Assembly (NCBI GenBank): GCA_030595835.1
Contig: JAUVLG010000005.1
Coordinates: forward strand, 1-57,336
Length of the DNA: 57,336 bases
Source of the DNA: Candidatus Eiseniibacteriota bacterium
GTDB taxonomy: Bacteria; Joyebacterota; Joyebacteria; Joyebacterales; Joyebacteraceae
Direction: 5' to 3'
How positions within the stretch are numbered: the stretch's first letter is position 1; each line of letters begins with the position of its first letter. The position numbers and the translations under genes were made by a program. Shown piece after piece: positions 16,819-27,800 of the stretch. The notes below the pieces were generated by a model. It did not search any database and was not told where the DNA came from. It worked only from the letters and a program-made list of their open reading frames with translations.

Positions 16819-19800
16819 CTAGAGGTTATCAGAGTCAGCGAACTCCTTCAACACCTTTCTACCCAACCGCAGAGCCTCTCTCCTGCCCCGGGGCGACGCG
16901 AATCTCACCGTAAGCCCCGCCGTCGCGTCGAACTCCAGGGCCGTCTTACACGTCTTCAGGACCGCGCGCAGGCGACCCGGCTTCGGCTCAGAACCCGGCG
17001 CAAACTCCGCCTCCACGATCCCGCCCGTCAGACATATCCGCTTCACACCCGCGCTCTCACACACCACTCTCAGCGCCTGGACGTCCAGAAGCCCCCCAAC
17101 CTCCGGCGGCAGCTTCCCGAATCTGTCGGAGAGCTCACTCGCCAGCGCGTCGACGGCGCCGAGGTCACCCGCGTCCCGGATCCTCTTATAGATGTCTATC
17201 TTCATGTCGTTGTCGGCGATGTAGGAATCTGGAATATATGCATCCACCTTGATGTCTATAGACGCTTCGTGTTTCTCAACGACTGCCTCTCCCTTCAGCT
17301 CCTTGACGGCCCTTCTCAGCAGCTTCGCGTAGAGATTGAACCCCACGGCCAGCATGTGACCGTGCTGTTCCGCACCCAGGATATTGCCGGCGCCCCTGAT
17401 CTCAAGATCCCGCATCGCAAGCTTGTACCCGGACGAGAGGTCGGTGAACTCCTGGATAGCAGCGAGGCGGCGGCGCGCGATGGCTGTTATGCCGCGGTCG
17501 CGCGGTATCAGGAGATATGCGTAGGCCCGGTGGTTGGAGCGTCCCACGCGCCCGCGCAGCTGGTAGAGCTGGGCAAGCCCGAAGCGGTCCGCCCTGTTTA
17601 TGATGATCGTATTGACGTTCGGTATGTCCAGACCGGACTCGATGATCATGCTGCAGACCAGGACGTCAATCTGCCCCTCGAGGAACTTCATCATCACGGT
17701 CTCGAGCTGTCGCTCCGCCATCTGCCCGTGCCCCACGTCGATTATGAACCCCGGGAGGAGCCCCCTGAGGTAGGTTGCCATGCCCTCGATCGTCTCCACA
17801 CGGTTGTGCACGAAGTAGACCTGGCCGCCCCGGTCCATTTCACGGAGAACGGCCTCGACGATCAGGTCCGCGTCGAAGGCCGCGATCTCCGTCCGAACAG
17901 GGAGGCGGTCTCTCGGTGGCGTGTTGATGATCGACATGTCGCGGGCGCCGACCAGCGACATGTGAAGCGTGCGCGGTATCGGGGTCGCCGTCATCGTGAT
18001 GACATCGACCGACTTACTCATCTTTCGGATGCTCTCTTTGTGCAGGACGCCGAACTGCTGCTCCTCATCCGTGACCAGAAGCCCGAGGTCGTGGAACTTG
18101 ACGTCCTTTTGCACGAGCCGGTGTGTGCCGATGATGATGTCGACCTTGCCGTCGGCGACGCGCTCGAGGACCTGTTTCTGTTCCTTGGCCGTGCGGAACC
18201 TTGACAGAACGTCGATCTCGACCGGATAGTCGGCCAGGCGGTCACTGAACGTTGTGAGGTGTTGCTGCGCGAGAATCGTCGTGGGTACGAGCACGGCCAC
18301 CTGCTTGCCGTCCATCACCGCCTTGAACGCCGCACGGATCGCGACCTCCGTCTTCCCGAACCCGACGTCCCCGCACACGAGCCTGTCCATGGGACGATCG
18401 GACTCCATGTCGCGCTTGATCTCTTCGGTCGCCCTCAGCTGGTCCTCGGTCTCCTCGTAGATGAACGAGGCCTCGAGCTCCTGCTGCCACACGACGTCCT
18501 TGCCGAACGCATGTCCGGGACGTGCCTTCCGCGACGCGTAAAGCCCGAGCAGCTCCCGGGCGAGCTCGGCCACGGCCTTCTTGGCTTTCGTCTTTGCCTT
18601 CGTCCACGCGGCGCCGCCGAGCTTGTTGAGGCGAGGTTTGACGCCTTCCTTCCCGACGTACTTCTGGAGGCGGTCGATCTCATCGGACGGAACGTAGAGC
18701 TTCCCGCCCTCCGCGTAGTCGACCACGACGCAGTCGATCAGCCTTCCGTCTGCCTCGACGCGCGTCATACTCACGTACTCGCCGACGCCGTGGTTGATGT
18801 GCACCACGTAGTCGCCCTGGGCCAGCGCCTCGAAGCTCGATATGGGCGCTCCGCCGCGGAACTTCCGGCGCCTGCGCCTCCGGTATCTATCGAAAATATC
18901 GTGGTCCGTGTAGACGACCAGGCCGGCGTCCGGAAGCGCGAAGCCCTTTTCGAGGCTCCCAACCTCAAGAGCGACGTCGGTCGAGGCCTCTCCGAGGAGC
19001 TCGGACAGGCGCATGGCCTGTCCCTTGTTGTCACACATGATGAGAACGCGGTTGTCCCGCGCGAGCTCTCTCAGGCGCGTCCTGAGCAGCTCAAGATCGG
19101 AACCGAACGACTCCTGCAACCTGGTCTCGACCGTCCAGCGCTCGTGACCGTCGAGGTGCGCCGGCGCAACGAGCCCGGAACTGATGATCGGTCTCCTGCC
19201 CATCCTCTCCATGAGCCTGTCGAACGGAACGAGGAGCGATTCCGGCTCGCACAGCGGCGCCTGCTCCCTCTTCGCGAGGTATATCTCCGCCGCCTCCAGG
19301 GAGAGCAGACCGGCGCGATCCCAGACCTCATCCGAACGAACGATGAACACACCCGCCGTAGCGGGCAGGTGATCGATGAGCGTCTCCGTGTCCTTGTTGA
19401 TGGCGGGCAGGTACTGCTCGACGCCGTCGAAGTAGAACCGCGACTCCAGTCCGTTCAGCAGGTGATCCCTGTCCTCGGAGTCGCTCGGGTGGGCTTCGCG
19501 CAGGCGCTGCGCGATCTCACCGGTGCCCTCACTCGTCAGGACGACCTCACGCCTCGGAAGCACGGACGCCTCGTCGAGTCCCCGGATGGAGCGCTGAGTG
19601 TAGACGTTGAACTGCCGGATGGATTCTATGCGGTCGCCGTCGAGTTCGACTCTCAGCGGGTCATCGTATCCGAAAGGAAGCAGGTCGACGATGCCTCCGC
19701 GGACGCTGAAATCCCCGGAATCCTCAACCAGTCTGACGCGCTTGTAGCCGCGGTCGATGAGCGACCGGGAGAACGCTTGTAGATCGAGCGTCGCTCCAAC

Positions 19801-20235
19801 GGATAGCTTGTGCGTGACGTCGACCAGCAGGCGTTTGGAGAGCGTCGTCTGCATGACGGCCTTCGGCGTGGTGACGATAACGAGGGGCTCCCCGGCCGCC
19901 AGGCGCGAGAGCGTCAGCAGCCTCGACTCCGTGATGCTCGCGAGGGGGGAACGCCGCTCGTAGGGAAGGGTCTCCCACTCACTGAAGAGCTGGACCCCCT
20001 CCTCGCCGAGGAACGTGCCAAGGTCGTCACAGAGGTGCTCCGCGTCCGAGAAGGTCGGGGCTATCACCACCCAGACGCGCGGCAGCTCGGTCGCCAGCAC
20101 CGCCGCGAGGAGCGACTTCGAGGAGCCGAGCAGGCCGCTCACCCATAGCCTGCGCCGGCCACCCCTGATACTCTCGGCGATGTCACGGAACGCTGCCGTG
20201 TCGCGCGCTATGTCGACGATCCTGCGTCCGGGCAT
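16819..20235 (-). CDS. mfd: Transcription-repair coupling factor Mfd
   Basis: Mfd displaces stalled RNA polymerase at DNA lesions and recruits UvrA. The 1138-residue protein has the expected domains in order: UvrB-like N-terminal module (residues 1-330), a CarD-like RNA polymerase interaction domain (GDYVVHINHGVGEY, GGKLYVPSDEIDRL), and a RecG-like translocase with Walker A CGDVGFGKTEVAIRAAF, the DEEQ box in VTDEEQQFGV, MTATPIPRTL and the arginine-containing QLRGRVGRSNHRAYAYLL. The C-terminal TRCF domain follows (DSYIADNDMKIDIYKRI). The start ATG at 20235 is preceded by AAGGA. It comes 52 bases after the BatA-like gene and has its own terminator; no promoter was recognised directly upstream, so it may be co-transcribed with the moxR cluster. 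Confidence 0.97.
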   Translation of the reverse strand: MPGRRIVDIARDTAAFRDIAESIRGGRRRLWVSGLLGSSKSLLAAVLATELPRVWVVIAPTFSDAEHLCDDLGTFLGEEGVQLFSEWETLPYERRSPLASITESRLLTLSRLAAGEPLVIVTTPKAVMQTTLSKRLLVDVTHKLSVGATLDLQAFSRSLIDRGYKRVRLVEDSGDFSVRGGIVDLLPFGYDDPLRVELDGDRIESIRQFNVYTQRSIRGLDEASVLPRREVVLTSEGTGEIAQRLREAHPSDSEDRDHLLNGLESRFYFDGVEQYLPAINKDTETLIDHLPATAGVFIVRSDEVWDRAGLLSLEAAEIYLAKREQAPLCEPESLLVPFDRLMERMGRRPIISSGLVAPAHLDGHERWTVETRLQESFGSDLELLRTRLRELARDNRVLIMCDNKGQAMRLSELLGEASTDVALEVGSLEKGFALPDAGLVVYTDHDIFDRYRRRRRRKFRGGAPISSFEALAQGDYVVHINHGVGEYVSMTRVEADGRLIDCVVVDYAEGGKLYVPSDEIDRLQKYVGKEGVKPRLNKLGGAAWTKAKTKAKKAVAELARELLGLYASRKARPGHAFGKDVVWQQELEASFIYEETEDQLRATEEIKRDMESDRPMDRLVCGDVGFGKTEVAIRAAFKAVMDGKQVAVLVPTTILAQQHLTTFSDRLADYPVEIDVLSRFRTAKEQKQVLERVADGKVDIIIGTHRLVQKDVKFHDLGLLVTDEEQQFGVLHKESIRKMSKSVDVITMTATPIPRTLHMSLVGARDMSIINTPPRDRLPVRTEIAAFDADLIVEAVLREMDRGGQVYFVHNRVETIEGMATYLRGLLPGFIIDVGHGQMAERQLETVMMKFLEGQIDVLVCSMIIESGLDIPNVNTIIINRADRFGLAQLYQLRGRVGRSNHRAYAYLLIPRDRGITAIARRRLAAIQEFTDLSSGYKLAMRDLEIRGAGNILGAEQHGHMLAVGFNLYAKLLRRAVKELKGEAVVEKHEASIDIKVDAYIPDSYIADNDMKIDIYKRIRDAGDLGAVDALASELSDRFGKLPPEVGGLLDVQALRVVCESAGVKRICLTGGIVEAEFAPGSEPKPGRLRAVLKTCKTALEFDATAGLTVRFASPRGRREALRLGRKVLKEFADSDNL

Positions 20236-20287
20236 GTAGTCGTCCTTATGCTAGAACCAATGCGGGTGGGCCGGGGGCCCCGCCGGC

Positions 20288-22435
20288 CTATCCGAATCGG
20301 GGTCGGGCCAGGAACATCTCCACGGCCAGAAGCGCGAGCGCGACGTAGAGAAACGCGCGCCAGAGTTCTCGCCCGTACCTCGCCCGCAGCACTTCCTCCC
20401 CGAGCCGCGCGCCGGGCTCTATGAACGTGCTGGGGAGCGGCGACAGAAACTCCACGACCTCGCTCCGCTCGGCCGGGGCGAGGTCGGATTCAAGCGGGTC
20501 CACGTTGACGGCCCCGAGCGCCACCGTCCGTCCGTCCGCGTGGAAGCGGTAAATCCCGGGTTCCGGGGCGCGCTCCACGACCGTGGAGGGAGCGCCCGTC
20601 GTCCTGAGTTCGGTCGTCAGTGTGCGCCCCGAAGGCAGATCCACCTCCACGCGTCCGACCGAGGATCCACCGAGCCCTGCTATGAGATCCTCACCGACGG
20701 TGACAGACCCGGGACGCGAGCTTGTCCGGGACAGCCGCTCGACCAGCCGGTGCATGAGTGGCACGATGAACCCGCTTCGCGGCAGGTCGCTCCAGGAGGA
20801 ATCGATGCCGGTCATCAGTGTGGCGACCTCGCCTCGGGGCAGCGCCGGGTGCACACCGCTGCCCGACGTTCCGCCGCCGGCGACTGCACGGTTGAGGACG
20901 AGCGCCGAACCAATACCCGGCAGCTCCAGGATCTCCTCGACCTCGGTCGCGCTCACATCGAAGGCGCGCCGCACCGCTATGTCGTCGATCAGACGCTCGC
21001 CGAACACGAGCCCCTCAAGCAGCGGATGCCCCTGCAGAGCGGGCGCCAGCCGCACACCCTCCGGGCGTTCCATTGGCACCCTGATCTCGATTCCCGTGAG
21101 TTCCGAAAGCGCTCCTTTGTTCCAAAAGCGGATGTCCGTTCGGTTCCCGAACACGATGAAGACGCCACCGCCGTCATCGACGTGTCGTCGCAGCCACCGC
21201 TCGGCGCCGTCGTCCAGTCTTCCCACATCGGCCAGGATGACCACCGGGAATCTGTCGTCGTCCTGGCGCGACACCGCATTCAGCGCTATCACGGAGACCG
21301 AGAACCTGTTGCTCTCGGTCGTCGGGTCCAGCGCCCGTTCAATGTAGTCGGCGTCATCGAGTCCCTGAGCGAGATCGGGCCGGACCACAAGAACCTCCGT
21401 CAGCCGTGCTGCCGGGATCACGAAGTAGAACCTGTTGTCGACGTCGAGTGCATCGGGTGGTAATTCGACCCAACCCTCGTGCCATTCGGACTCGTCGACC
21501 GTCACTGCGAAGCGCGCGACCGCTGACCCTCCGCGCTCGACGTCGATGCCCGCCTGTCCCGCCTGCTCCCCGTCGATGAAGAGCTTCACCAGAATCTCGC
21601 CGCTCCGCCGGCCGTAGTTGGACACACGCGCGCTGACAGAGTACAGACCCGCCGTGCCGCCGTACTTCCGCTCGATGACGGCGGATGAGAGCCCAAGGTT
21701 CGCGGTGGGACCGTCGAAGGATAGTAGATACGCACGAGGGCCATCGTCGCTTCCAGGGACCTCGCTCTCCGCGGCCTCCATCGTCTCAGGCGAGCGCACG
21801 CCGACGCGACGCGCCCAGCCGGTCCGCTGCAGGTCACCCAACACGTAGAGCTCGCAATTGAGATTCCTGGATCGGTCGAGCAGGCCGAGCGCGAGATCCA
21901 CCGCCCCCGAGTAATCGGTTGCAGCGTCCCTCGTCCCCATCGCGTTCACGGCCTCCAGCAGGACATCCGGACTGAATGTGCCCTCGCCGAGCACGGCGCG
22001 GGTCGGGTCGCCCGCCGCCACAAGGAACGCCTGGTCTCCGTCGTCGAGAAGGCCCGCGATCTCTGACGCGGCTGCCCGTGCGTCCGCGAAGAGGTCGCCG
22101 CCATCCGCCGCTCTCGTCATGCTCGCGCTGTCGTCGATGACAATGGCCACCGAGGTTCTGGCGTGCGCGCCAGCGCCGCCGGCGAGTGGCCCTTTGAGCG
22201 TGGGGCGGGCGAGCGCCAGCGCCGCCGCCAGTATGATGAGGCTCCGGACGATGAGCAGCAGGATCTGTCTGAGACGCACGCGTCTGATCCGCTTCCGCTC
22301 GAGCTCCTTGAGGAACCGAAGCGAGCTGAAATCGACCGTGGCGACGCGCCGGCGACTGATGAGATGGATCAGAAGCGGCAAGAGCGCCGCCAATGCCGCG
22401 AAGAGAAACGCGCCGTTCAGGAAGGTGAAATTCAC
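20288..22435 (-). CDS. BatA-like membrane protein with von Willebrand A domain
   Basis: A 715-residue membrane protein with the aerotolerance BatA N-terminal domain: FLFAALAALLPLLIHLISRRR is the first membrane helix, followed by the basic VRLRQILLLIVRSLII second helix region. Then comes a von Willebrand A-type domain with the MIDAS start VIDDSASM around residue 100, a long beta-rich periplasmic part with a glutamine amidotransferase-like segment (VVILADVGRLDDGAERWLRR), and a last membrane helix near the end (ALALLAVEMFLA). The GTG start has AAGGAG upstream. It is third in the moxR-DUF58-BatA-like cluster. Such clusters are thought to assemble or insert metal-dependent or membrane complexes; the client here is not known. 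Confidence 0.85.
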   Translation of the reverse strand: MNFTFLNGAFLFAALAALLPLLIHLISRRRVATVDFSSLRFLKELERKRIRRVRLRQILLLIVRSLIILAAALALARPTLKGPLAGGAGAHARTSVAIVIDDSASMTRAADGGDLFADARAAASEIAGLLDDGDQAFLVAAGDPTRAVLGEGTFSPDVLLEAVNAMGTRDAATDYSGAVDLALGLLDRSRNLNCELYVLGDLQRTGWARRVGVRSPETMEAAESEVPGSDDGPRAYLLSFDGPTANLGLSSAVIERKYGGTAGLYSVSARVSNYGRRSGEILVKLFIDGEQAGQAGIDVERGGSAVARFAVTVDESEWHEGWVELPPDALDVDNRFYFVIPAARLTEVLVVRPDLAQGLDDADYIERALDPTTESNRFSVSVIALNAVSRQDDDRFPVVILADVGRLDDGAERWLRRHVDDGGGVFIVFGNRTDIRFWNKGALSELTGIEIRVPMERPEGVRLAPALQGHPLLEGLVFGERLIDDIAVRRAFDVSATEVEEILELPGIGSALVLNRAVAGGGTSGSGVHPALPRGEVATLMTGIDSSWSDLPRSGFIVPLMHRLVERLSRTSSRPGSVTVGEDLIAGLGGSSVGRVEVDLPSGRTLTTELRTTGAPSTVVERAPEPGIYRFHADGRTVALGAVNVDPLESDLAPAERSEVVEFLSPLPSTFIEPGARLGEEVLRARYGRELWRAFLYVALALLAVEMFLARPRFG

Positions 22436-22463
22436 AGACTCTCCTTGCGTGTCCGTGCGAGCG

Positions 22464-23363
22464 CTACCCGAGCCTCTTGCGCTTCTCCAGATACGAGAAT
22501 AGCGCGCGATCGTACGGCGTCGATGTCAGGATAGGCACGTAGTCGATCCTGCTCTCGCCGCACTCTCGCCTCAGCGTTGCCTTCCAGCGTTCCACCGCGT
22601 CCACGTAGTCGCCCCGGATGGCGAACGGCTCCGTGGTCATAAGCTCGCCCGTTTCCATGTCGCGGAACGTCGCGTCCGCCTCGAACTGGAACTCTGCTTC
22701 CTTGGGATCGAGCACGTGGAAGACGATGACCTCGTGCTTCAGATGCCGGAAGTGCTTGAGTCCGGGGATTACGCGCTCGGGGTCGTCGAGCAGATCGGAT
22801 ATCAGGATCACGAGCCCGCGCCTCTTCACGCGCAGAGCCAGCTCGTGAAGTACGACACCGATGTCGGTCTCGGCAGAGGCCTCCGCCCGGTCGAGTTCCG
22901 CCAGCAGCAAGTGCAGCTGTCGTGGGCTCGATCTGGGAGCGATGAACTCGCGAACGGCGGAATCGAAGACCATGAGTCCGACGGAATCCTGCTGCTTGAG
23001 CATGAGGTAGATGAGCGCTGCCGAAAGATAGCGCGAGTACTCGAGTTTCGTGATGCCTTCGGAGCCGTACTCCATCGACCTGCTGGCGTCCAACAGGATG
23101 TAGCCCCGGAGGTTGGTCTCTTCCTCGTACTCCTTGATGTAGAGCCGGTCGGTCTTCCCGTAGACCTTCCAGTCGATGTGCTTGAGCGGGTCCCCGGGCA
23201 TGTACTGACGATGCTCGGCGAACTCGACGCTGAAGCCCTTGTATGGACTCCGGTGCATACCCGTGACGAAGCCCTCAACGACGAGGCGCGCGCGCAGCTC
23301 CATCGTCGCGAGCTTCGACACGACAACGGGATCGAGGAATCGTCTGTAGGACTCGTCGGGCAT
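22464..23363 (-). CDS. DUF58 domain protein (MoxR-associated)
   Basis: A 299-residue soluble protein of the DUF58 family. The signature HRQYMPGDPLKHIDWKVYG is complete, and a von Willebrand A-like fold follows with LLDASRSM as the MIDAS start, VGLMVFD and LVILISDLLDDPERV. DUF58 proteins are regularly encoded between a MoxR ATPase and BatA/BatB membrane proteins and probably bridge the two; the biochemical role is not established. The ATG at 23363 has GGAG about eight bases upstream. The gap to the following BatA-like gene is 28 bases. No unusual features were noticed. Confidence 0.92.
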   Translation of the reverse strand: MPDESYRRFLDPVVVSKLATMELRARLVVEGFVTGMHRSPYKGFSVEFAEHRQYMPGDPLKHIDWKVYGKTDRLYIKEYEEETNLRGYILLDASRSMEYGSEGITKLEYSRYLSAALIYLMLKQQDSVGLMVFDSAVREFIAPRSSPRQLHLLLAELDRAEASAETDIGVVLHELALRVKRRGLVILISDLLDDPERVIPGLKHFRHLKHEVIVFHVLDPKEAEFQFEADATFRDMETGELMTTEPFAIRGDYVDAVERWKATLRRECGESRIDYVPILTSTPYDRALFSYLEKRKRLG

Positions 23364-23499
23364 CGTTGGTCTCCAGCGGGGTGCTTCTCCGGTCAGCGTT
23401 TGCCGCCGGCAGAACGTGCCCCGCGGTGCTCAGACACACGGCGCGGCGTTCACCGCGCCTGAACTCGCCCGCAGGGCACGCCCTGCCGGCCACGTACAG

Positions 23500-24510
23500 T
23501 TAGCCGGCGTCCTTCACCAGCCGATCGACGATGTCCGACGCGGACACGCCGTCGGCCTCGGCATTGAAGTTCGTGACGATGCGGTGACGCAGGACCGGCG
23601 GCGCGACCGCGTTGACGTCCTCGGTCTCGGGCGCGAACTTGCCCCGGAGGATCGCGCGGGTCTTGGCGCCCAGCACCAGATACTGCGACGCGCGCGGGCC
23701 GGCGCCCCAGCTGACCCAGTTCCGGATGTAGTCGGGCGAGCCGTCGGTCGGACGCGTACTCCGCGCAAGACGAATGGCATAGGCGAGAACGTGGTCCGGC
23801 ACGGGCACCCTGCGCACAAGCTTCTGGAGCTTGATGATATCGTCACCGGTCAGGATGGTCTTGAGGTCGGGCACGTAGGCGCTCGTGGTCGACTCGACGA
23901 TCTCCCGCTCTTCCTCCTCGCTCGGGTAGTCCACGTGGATGCTGAACATGAAGCGGTCGAGTTGCGCCTCTGGAAGCGGGTACGTTCCTTCGAGCTCGAT
24001 GGGGTTCTGCGTGGCCAGCACGAAAAACGGCAGGTCGAGCGGGTACGTGTTCCCTCCTGCCGTCACTTCCTTTTCCTGCATGGCTTGCAGCAGGGCGGCC
24101 TGGGTCTTGGGTGGAGTCCTGTTGATCTCATCGGCGAGCACGACGTTCGCAAACACCGGACCCTTGATGAACTTGAAGTTGCGGGCGTGGGTCGCGGGGT
24201 CTTCCTCGATGATGTCCGTCCCGGTGATGTCGGACGGCATGAGGTCGGGTGTGAACTGGATGCGCTTGAACTTGAGGTCTATGACGCCCGCGAGCGTGCT
24301 GACCATCAGTGTCTTCGCGAGACCCGGCACACCGATGAGCAGACAGTGCCCGTCCGCCAGTATGGCCATCAAGAGCTCGTCGATCACCCGGTTCTGCCCG
24401 ACTATCGCCTTCCGCACCTCCCCAAGAATCGCGTCTCGCGCGCTTGCCAGCGCCTCGATAGCTTCCAGATCTCCCTTCCCCTCACGGGGCAGTCCGCCTT
24501 CTGAACTCAT
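23500..24510 (-). CDS. MoxR-family AAA+ ATPase
   Basis: A 336-residue AAA+ ATPase of the MoxR group. Walker A is GVPGLAKT, the Walker B motif is VVLADEINR followed by PPKTQAALLQAMQEKEV, and sensor 1 is VLATQNPIELEGTYPLPEAQLDRF. The C-terminal lid has GPRASQYLVLGAKTRAIL. These ATPases are chaperone-like and work with the von Willebrand A and DUF58 proteins encoded next to them. I chose ATG 24510 (GAGGAAG six bases upstream) over a longer frame to 24657 that has no family similarity. A promoter at 24686-24715 and an inverted repeat over its start point lie upstream, so this is the first gene of the cluster that continues to the BatA-like gene and perhaps mfd. Confidence 0.93.
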   Translation of the reverse strand: MSSEGGLPREGKGDLEAIEALASARDAILGEVRKAIVGQNRVIDELLMAILADGHCLLIGVPGLAKTLMVSTLAGVIDLKFKRIQFTPDLMPSDITGTDIIEEDPATHARNFKFIKGPVFANVVLADEINRTPPKTQAALLQAMQEKEVTAGGNTYPLDLPFFVLATQNPIELEGTYPLPEAQLDRFMFSIHVDYPSEEEEREIVESTTSAYVPDLKTILTGDDIIKLQKLVRRVPVPDHVLAYAIRLARSTRPTDGSPDYIRNWVSWGAGPRASQYLVLGAKTRAILRGKFAPETEDVNAVAPPVLRHRIVTNFNAEADGVSASDIVDRLVKDAG

Positions 24511-24645
24511 GGTCTTCCTCGTTTCCGGTGGGAGCAGTCGCAGCTCCCGGTTCCGTCGCAACGCGAATGGTATGGCATGAATGCACCTAGCCGCCGCGCC
24601 GGTCCCCTTGGAGGTCCCCGCGCCGCGGTTGTGCTGTTTGAGAAT

Positions 24646-24683
24646 CCCGGACCACACGCATCCTAAGACACTTATGGTCCGGG
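24646..24683. promoter_or_regulatory. Inverted repeat over the predicted moxR start point (possible operator)
   Basis: CCCGGACCA at 24646-24654 is repeated as its exact complement TGGTCCGGG at 24675-24683, with 20 bp between the arms. The right arm covers the predicted transcription start (about 24679) of the minus-strand moxR promoter. It could be a regulator-binding site or a leader hairpin. Confidence 0.4.
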
Positions 24684-24685
24684 TC

Positions 24686-24715
24686 AGTTTAGCAGGATAT
24701 GCCTGTCTCGTTCAA
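24686..24715 (-). promoter_or_regulatory. Predicted promoter of the moxR cluster
   Basis: On the minus strand TTGAAC (24710-24715) and TAAACT (24686-24691) are 18 bp apart, with TGC just before the -10 (extended -10). It lies in the divergent gap between moxR and the M28 peptidase gene; the leader would be about 170 bases. Confidence 0.5.
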
Positions 24716-24803
24716 GGGCCGCTCGGAAGCGGATTCGCCTGCGAGCTCCTCGGGTGTATGATTGGATGCAGGTTATCTGACTTCTACGCGCTGGAGGTGA
24801 TTT

Positions 24804-27800
24804 GTGACCGCATTCTCCCACCGCACGCGCTCTGCTTTCGCCTCCATTCTGCTGGTGGTCGCTCTCGTCTGTGCAGGGGCTACCACCGGTGTGGCGCGCC
24901 CGCCCGAACCACCCGCCCAAGCCGGGCGTATCCCCCTGGCAATGGAGCAAGGTAGAGTCGCGGTCCCGAGCTGGGACTCACGGCCTTCGAGATCTGAGGG
25001 CGTGGCGGTGCACGGCCACGGACCGGACGAACTCCTACGCCGCACCCCTCCCGATTCCCTCATCACGGCCCTGATGGACTCCACGAGCCTGACCAGGATC
25101 GTCGGCACCATCCAGCGGCTTCAGGACTTCGGCAGCCGCTACGTGGTGGTCGATTCCTGCTGGGCGGCAGGCTACTGGATCCGGGACCGATTTGAGGAGT
25201 ACGGCTACGCCGATGTGCGCCTTGACACCTTTCGAACGATGTCGTTCCAGGACAGCGTCCCCGCCATGAACGTCATCGCCATCAAGGAGGGGACGACGCG
25301 ACCGTCCGAGTACGTTGTGCTGGGAGGACACTACGACTCTGTCAACGTGGAGAATTTCTACGACCCGTTCGCCGTTGCTCCCGGCGCCGACGACAACGCG
25401 ACCGCCGTGGCCGCCGTGCTTGAGGCGGCCCGCCTGCTCAAGGACGTGCCCACCGACCGGAGCATCATGTTCGCCTGCTGGTCCGCAGAAGAGGTGGGGC
25501 TGTGGGGCAGCCGGCACTTCGTCGCCGAGGCGGTCGAGGAATCGCTCGACATCGTCGTCTATCTCAATATGGACTGCCTCGGGTACATCGAGCCACCACC
25601 CAGTGAGGCTCCGGTGATCGTCTTCACCGACTCCCTCTCGTTCGCCATCGCCGGATACATGCAGACACTGGCGCACGCCCACACGCAGTACGAGCTTCAA
25701 ACCTGCGTCCGCCCCATTGGCGCGAGCGACCACACGAGCTTCTGGGAGGCCGGGTACAACGTCGTCGACATGGGCACAACTATCGCGTCGCCCTACCGTC
25801 ACACCGCCGAGGACATCCTCGACAACCTGGATCCCGACTTCGCACGGGCGCTTGCCGCGGTGAACGTTGCCGCCACGGCCGCCGTCGCCGGTGTGACCGG
25901 AGAGGACGCCAACCTGCCGCCCGAAACCGTGCGCGTCGCCAACTGTGCGGCGTCCGCATCACCGGTCACCATGCGGCCGACGTTCGAATGGGACGGAGTG
26001 GACTTCGATGGGAGCGTGGCCCGGTATGAGTACGCGGTCGAATCCGACATCGACACCAGGGACGGGGCACGCCGCGACCGGCCGCTCGATTGGACGCCGC
26101 TGCCCGCGCACCAGACGTCGTTGACGCTCGAGGATCTGAGTGAGGGCGCACACGTGCTCCACGTCCGCGCGATCGACGACAGGGACGTCGCGGACCCATC
26201 ACCCGTGGTTTATGTGTTCATCACGGACTCGTCGCTCAACCCTCTGCTCACCGTGGACCTGAACTTCCAGCCAGGGACACGGACGTTTGTCGGGCAATGC
26301 GCCGGAGACCGCACCCTTCCGGCCGTCGTCTATGAGAACGAGAGGCTTGTCTTCACGATCGTCGCCGATCCGTCCTCGTACTGCGGCTCGTCGGACTCGG
26401 TCGCGGTGGCCGTCGCGGACTCAGCGGCGTGGTCGGAATGGCACCGGTCACCGTACGAGTTCGTGCTGCGCCCCGGACCAGCGGACACGGTCGTGTTCCT
26501 GAAGACCCGCGATGAGAACGGCGCCGTCACCACCGGACGCGTGTCACTGCGCACCGTTCCCTCGCCCATGGACCGTCCCCTCCTGCGCGTGGACGACTGG
26601 TTTGTCAGCGAGGTTCCGGATGAAACCACACATGACGCGTTCTACAGCGATGTCCTCGCGGGTGAGAGCTGCGACGTCTGGGACCCGTTCGAGCACATCG
26701 AGAACTACGTGCCCACGCTGCCCCCGATGGAAGAGCTGGGTCGATACCGTACCGTGCTCTGGACACTGGACTGGCGAGGCGGGTTCCTCCGCCCGGTGCA
26801 AGCGGAAAGCAGTTATCACTACCTTGAGGGATTCGTGAGAGCGGGCGGGAACGTCATCCTGGAGGGGCAGTCCTCACTGTGGACGATGTGCGGCGCGGAC
26901 CAGTACCTGTACGAAACCACCTACGAACCCGGCGACTTCATCTTCGACCACGTCGGACTCGACAGCCTGAGAAACGCCGGAGTGGGCGCGAACGCATCGT
27001 ACCCTTCGGGGTACGGCTACGCGTTCCTGGGCGGGATCGCCACGGAGACCGGAGGCTTTCCCGACGTTCCGGTCGACACGCTGGGGAAGTGGGCCGACGG
27101 CTACCAGGCTTACGGCGGCCTTCCATACTGCGAGGTCGTGCGACCGCTCGAGCAGACACGAACGCTCTACCTCTTCGACTCGCACATCAATCCTGATTTG
27201 AGCGAGCGTCCGTGTGCCACGGTGCGGTACCCCGACGACGGGACCGGCACCTTCGCCTACTTCGGGTTCCCCCTCTACTACCTACAGACCGACCCCGCCA
27301 AGGAGATGCTGGGGCTGCTGCTCGACTCGATGGAGAGCTGGCAGGAGCCGGCCGCACTGTCCTCCTTCGTCTGGGAAGCGGCGCCGGACTCCGTCACGCT
27401 GTCTTGGTACCTGATGCCAGCCGGCGGTCCCCTGGGGTGCAGTCTCGAGCGGACGGCAGGCAACGGCTCCGACGAATACCACGCACTCAGCGACAGCCTC
27501 CTGCGACCAGGTGCCGACGGACGATACCGGTTCGTCGATGGATGGGTCGCGGCGTCAACGACATACTCGTACCGCCTCGTCGTCTCCGAGCAGTGGGGCG
27601 TGACCACGATGCACGGTCCGTGGGAGATCCAGACGCCCAGCTCGCGAGTCTCCCCGTGGCTGGAAGACCCCAGGCCTAATCCTTTCTCAGAGACACTCAG
27701 CCTCCACTACGGCGGCCCGGCGGATCACGGGCGGGTGTGGGTAGGCGTGTTCGATGTCGCAGGCAAGCTGGTAAGAGCGCTGCACGAGGGAACGGCCCGG

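Noticed and set aside
16567-19782. Two long open frames (545 and 507 codons) on the plus strand across mfd
   Set aside because: They are exactly antisense to well-conserved Mfd coding sequence, are rich in Arg, His, Pro and Val as expected from the GC-rich complement, and have no ribosome-binding site or family motif.
24686-24706. Second sigma-54 site upstream of moxR, similar in wording to the one at 34359
   Set aside because: The spacing between GG and GC is eight instead of ten bases.
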